NCBI GenBank assembly: GCA_963559585.1
Contig: CAUWLJ010000002.1
Span: 1-64,000 of the forward strand
Direction: 5' to 3'
DNA from: Eisenbergiella sp963559585
GTDB taxonomy: Bacteria > Bacillota > Clostridia > Lachnospirales > Lachnospiraceae
DNA length: 64,000 bases
Below are positions 61,653 to 64,000 of this stretch, piece after piece; the stretch's first letter is position 1; every line of letters begins with the position of its first letter. The notes beneath the pieces are model-generated. The model had not been told where the DNA came from and searched no databases. It was given only the letters and a program-made list of their open reading frames with translations. A program made the position numbers and the translations under genes.

Positions 61653-63398
61653 TCACTCCATTGCTTTTACCTGCTCCAGCGCCGTCTTTACGCTGTCCTG
61701 CCACCATTTCAGAGACTGCTCCATATTCGCCGCCTTCACGTCCGCAATCAGCTGATCCCTGGCCGCCTCAAAGGCCGCATCGTCCGCCGCCTGCACCAGA
61801 CCGGGAAGGGCGCTCATCACGATCTCGTTCACGTTTCCGTCGATTCTGGTAACGTCCTGGGGCACGGAAGGCATCACCGCAGAAAATCTCTGATCATAAG
61901 TGCTGTTGTCAATGCAGATCCCTGCCTCCACCCGTTTTCTGGCGTACTCCGCCGGGTAGGAAACGCCCAGGGTTTCGCACATATCCTTATCCGTGGCGCT
62001 CAGGCCTCTGGAGAGCATCTCCGGCGTATTCCACAGGGAAGCCGGCGCGCCGTCAGACAGAACGGAGGATGCTCCGATACCGCCCCAGTTGTTCCAGGAG
62101 GAAAGCGCAAGCTTGCTCCACGCATCCGCCTGGGCAGGGTCCTCCTTCATCTGGATCACCTTGTCGGTAAGGTAGGGCTTTCCATCCTCTCCCACATCCC
62201 AGTGCTCTCCCTTCACACCGGAATACTGCAGACGGGCAAATTCCTCGCTGTTGATATAGTCCAGGAACATCACTGCGCGCTCCACATTCTTGCTGTGCGC
62301 GGAAACGAACAGCAGCTTGTCGTTCCAGCCCACCTGAGAATAGCCGCCCTGCCAGGTATTATAGGCGGGCAGGATCTCCATTCCGGCGATGGAGGAGGTG
62401 TCCTTCAGTACGTTCTGGTTGTATTCTCCATAGTACCAGTTGTTGATGCCGCCCAGATACTGTCCCTTCGTATATTTAGCCGTCAGATCCTCTCCCTTGG
62501 TGATGAAGCAGTCGGGGTCCAGAAGGCCTTCCTTCCACATCTTGTTATAGAAACGCATGTCGTTCCAGAACGGGGTATCAAAGCTTTCGCTCACCACATT
62601 GTGGGACACCTCATAAGTTTCCTTATCCAGCAGGTACATCAGGTTGCTGTCCAGGTTCGTATAATTGGAATCAAAGATCCCATGAATCGACCAGGTGTGC
62701 ATTCCCACATCGTTGTACATGCCCATGGCGTAGGTGGGAAGCCCTTCCGGTGTTTTGGGGTAAAGCTCCTGCATCTTTTTCATGGCCGCAATATAATCAT
62801 CCGGCGTATTGATCTCCGGCGCGCCGATCTCCTTGTACAGATCCCAGCGTACCACATAGCCAAGACCAAGCGCCTGGGCCGCTTCCCCTCCGCCCTTTTC
62901 TGACACATAGGGCGTAGTAAAATAAACGTTTCCATCGCCGCCGCTCTGATACTGGGCCATCACCTTGTTCCTGAAATCGAACCTTTCACTGGCAAGATTC
63001 TTTCCGATGGTATCAAAATATTCGTTCAGCGCAACCGCATGCTTGCCCTTCACCACGCTTTCCACGTTTCCGCGGTAAATCAGCATTACATCGGGAAGCT
63101 CTCCGCTGGCCAGATCCAGCCCCAGCTTCTGCTGATCGTAATTAACCAGCTTCAGTTCAATATTCAGTTTTTCATTGATCTGCTGCACGATCTCCGTGGG
63201 CCACCACTGGTTATCCGCCGAATTTCCCCGGTCTATCCCTCCTACCACCAGCTCGATTTTCTCAGAGGTATCGCCGGAGACCTCTTTTGTCTCCTCCTGG
63301 CTTTCAGGAGCGCTCTCCGTCTTTTGTCCGCAGCCGGCCAGCCCGGAAACCAGCAGAGCCGCCGCACATAGGAATGCCGTTGCCTTTCTTTTTCTCAT
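61653..63398 (-). CDS. LipO-type extracellular sugar-binding lipoprotein
   Basis: A 581-residue solute-binding protein of the large LipO/YtcQ type that goes with LplBC permeases. The signal ends SGLAGC (C about 23), then a Glu-rich linker (ESAPESQEETKEVSGD) and the binding domain (GSADNQ-like start NSADNQWWPTEIVQQI; WQGGYSQVGWNDKLLF). The C-terminal region is Ala-rich. The start at 63398 follows AAGGGGAAG. Its promoter region carries the 20-bp repeat array, consistent with control by a YesN-type regulator paired with the YesM-like kinase upstream. Probable ligand: fucosylated oligosaccharide. Confidence 0.93.
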   Translation of the reverse strand: MRKRKATAFLCAAALLVSGLAGCGQKTESAPESQEETKEVSGDTSEKIELVVGGIDRGNSADNQWWPTEIVQQINEKLNIELKLVNYDQQKLGLDLASGELPDVMLIYRGNVESVVKGKHAVALNEYFDTIGKNLASERFDFRNKVMAQYQSGGDGNVYFTTPYVSEKGGGEAAQALGLGYVVRWDLYKEIGAPEINTPDDYIAAMKKMQELYPKTPEGLPTYAMGMYNDVGMHTWSIHGIFDSNYTNLDSNLMYLLDKETYEVSHNVVSESFDTPFWNDMRFYNKMWKEGLLDPDCFITKGEDLTAKYTKGQYLGGINNWYYGEYNQNVLKDTSSIAGMEILPAYNTWQGGYSQVGWNDKLLFVSAHSKNVERAVMFLDYINSEEFARLQYSGVKGEHWDVGEDGKPYLTDKVIQMKEDPAQADAWSKLALSSWNNWGGIGASSVLSDGAPASLWNTPEMLSRGLSATDKDMCETLGVSYPAEYARKRVEAGICIDNSTYDQRFSAVMPSVPQDVTRIDGNVNEIVMSALPGLVQAADDAAFEAARDQLIADVKAANMEQSLKWWQDSVKTALEQVKAME

Positions 63399-63530
63399 TC
63401 TTTCTTCCCCTTTTCATTTTGTATGTGTACTTTGCTCTTCTTCATGGGTTTATTTTACATTTTTCTATACACATTGTTCAAGAAAGGATCTTCCAACATT
63501 CCCGGATATTTACCCGTCCTTTTTTTCTGT

Positions 63531-63650
63531 ATCCCCTGGTATGTTACGCTTTTCCCGGATATTTTACGATTTTCCCGGATATTTTACGATTTTCCTGGAT
63601 ATTTTACGGTTGTCTCCGATATGTTACGATTCTTTATGGCATTTACCGAT
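63531..63650. repeat. 20-bp phased tandem array upstream of the LipO gene
   Basis: Six units of exactly 20 bp follow one another, with core TTTCCCGGATATTTTACGAT; units 2 and 3 are identical and the outer ones diverge. A related copy lies out of phase near 63498. The spacing equals about two helical turns. The last units run into the 3' end and stop codon of the histidine kinase gene. Direct repeats of this kind are typical sites for AraC-type proteins. Confidence 0.85.
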
Positions 63651-64000
63651 TTCCTCATCTTTCCCGGAAAACTTTCCAGGAATTTTCACAATCACCGCCG
63701 TTTCCTCTTCCTCTGAAAAGACGCCCATCCCCGCTTCCATGCCGTACAGAAGGAACAGCCTTTTGTTCACGTTCAAAAGGCCGATGCTCCCGGCGGCGGC
63801 GTCCGGCTCCCGGCGGCGCTCCAGCGCCTCGTTCAGCCCTTCCAGCACACTCCTCTCAATCCGGTTCCCCGTATTCCTCACAGTCGCTTCCAGCATCCCG
63901 TCCCTTTTTCTAATTCCAATCCGTATCCGCATGGTGTCCCCTGGGATCATACCGTGGGTGAAGCAGTTTTCCAGGATCGGCTGCAGGGTAAATCTGGGAA
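63624..64000 (-). CDS. YesM-like sensor histidine kinase, C-terminal part (runs off the window)
   Basis: Only the last 125 codons are in the window. LQPILENCFTHG is the N-box of the HATPase_c domain in the YesM/LytS class, followed by IRIGIRKRDGMLEATVRNTGN and the G-box region GSIGLLNVNKRL. The kinase probably senses an external sugar and signals to an AraC-type YesN regulator encoded outside. Its final codons (KCHKES) and stop are formed by the 20-bp repeats. Confidence 0.9.
   Translation of the reverse strand, partial: PRFTLQPILENCFTHGMIPGDTMRIRIGIRKRDGMLEATVRNTGNRIERSVLEGLNEALERRREPDAAAGSIGLLNVNKRLFLLYGMEAGMGVFSEEEETAVIVKIPGKFSGKDEEIGKCHKES

Noticed and set aside
63531..63650. The tandem array as a CRISPR
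   Set aside because: The 20-bp units follow each other without spacers, and no cas gene is present.

Overview
The window looks like chromosome of a spore-forming anaerobic Bacillota, most likely a gut Lachnospiraceae (Clostridium/Hungatella/Eisenbergiella-like). The reasons are spore germination genes (spoVAD, spoVAE), strong AGGAGG-type ribosome sites, many CUT1 sugar ABC transporters with lipoprotein binding proteins, ROK/AraC/YesM regulators, and intracellular glycosidases. The genus assignment is an impression from gene content, not a search result.

Layout. 1-9.2 kb: a rearranged region with two inverted Rpn-type nuclease paralogues, a kinase gene cut by an IS5-type remnant, a GH2 beta-mannosidase, spoVAE, an EamA transporter, shikimate kinase and an SDR enzyme. 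9.2-12.5 kb: spoVAD with an unusual low-complexity insert, then a GntR-ABC operon with a perfect palindromic operator. 12.5-18.1 kb: an AraC regulator divergent from a ThuA-Gfo/Idh/MocA pair, then a decayed patch (UroD-family pseudogene, AraC fragment, frameshifted small gene) and tRNA-Thr. 18.2-30.4 kb: housekeeping genes (HtrA protease, class A PBP, YigZ, exonuclease III, cytoplasmic alpha-amylase, RsmH, a CofE-like protein, a GT39-like membrane glycosyltransferase). 30.7-47.5 kb: one long minus-strand glycan operon with a binding protein, two permeases, a ROK repressor, GH36 raffinose-synthase-like enzyme, sedoheptulokinase-like kinase, ROK sugar kinase, sucrose phosphorylase, an odd small protein, an FAD oxidoreductase, GH38 alpha-mannosidase and a GmhA-like SIS isomerase. 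47.7-58.1 kb: MATE pump divergent from a LysR regulator, an EFR1 ferrodoxin remnant, a complete CUT1 importer whose binding protein also has a C-terminal membrane helix, a methyltransferase and a lipoprotein. 58.2-64 kb: a YesM-type histidine kinase (cut by the window end), binding protein, two permeases and a GH29 fucosidase.

Together the catabolic genes point to import of oligosaccharides and their breakdown inside the cell (alpha-galactoside/sucrose, alpha- and beta-mannoside, alpha-fucoside). The most unusual non-coding content is two families of dispersed structured repeats. Family A (about 145 bp, three hairpins with compensatory changes) sits directly after stop codons, and one copy encodes the last residues and stop codon of spoVAD. 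Family B (about 105 bp) sits directly before start codons, ends in a hairpin and supplies the Shine-Dalgarno sequence. Other notable signals are a 20-bp phased tandem array ahead of the fucoside transporter operon and two matched palindromes that are probable ROK operators.
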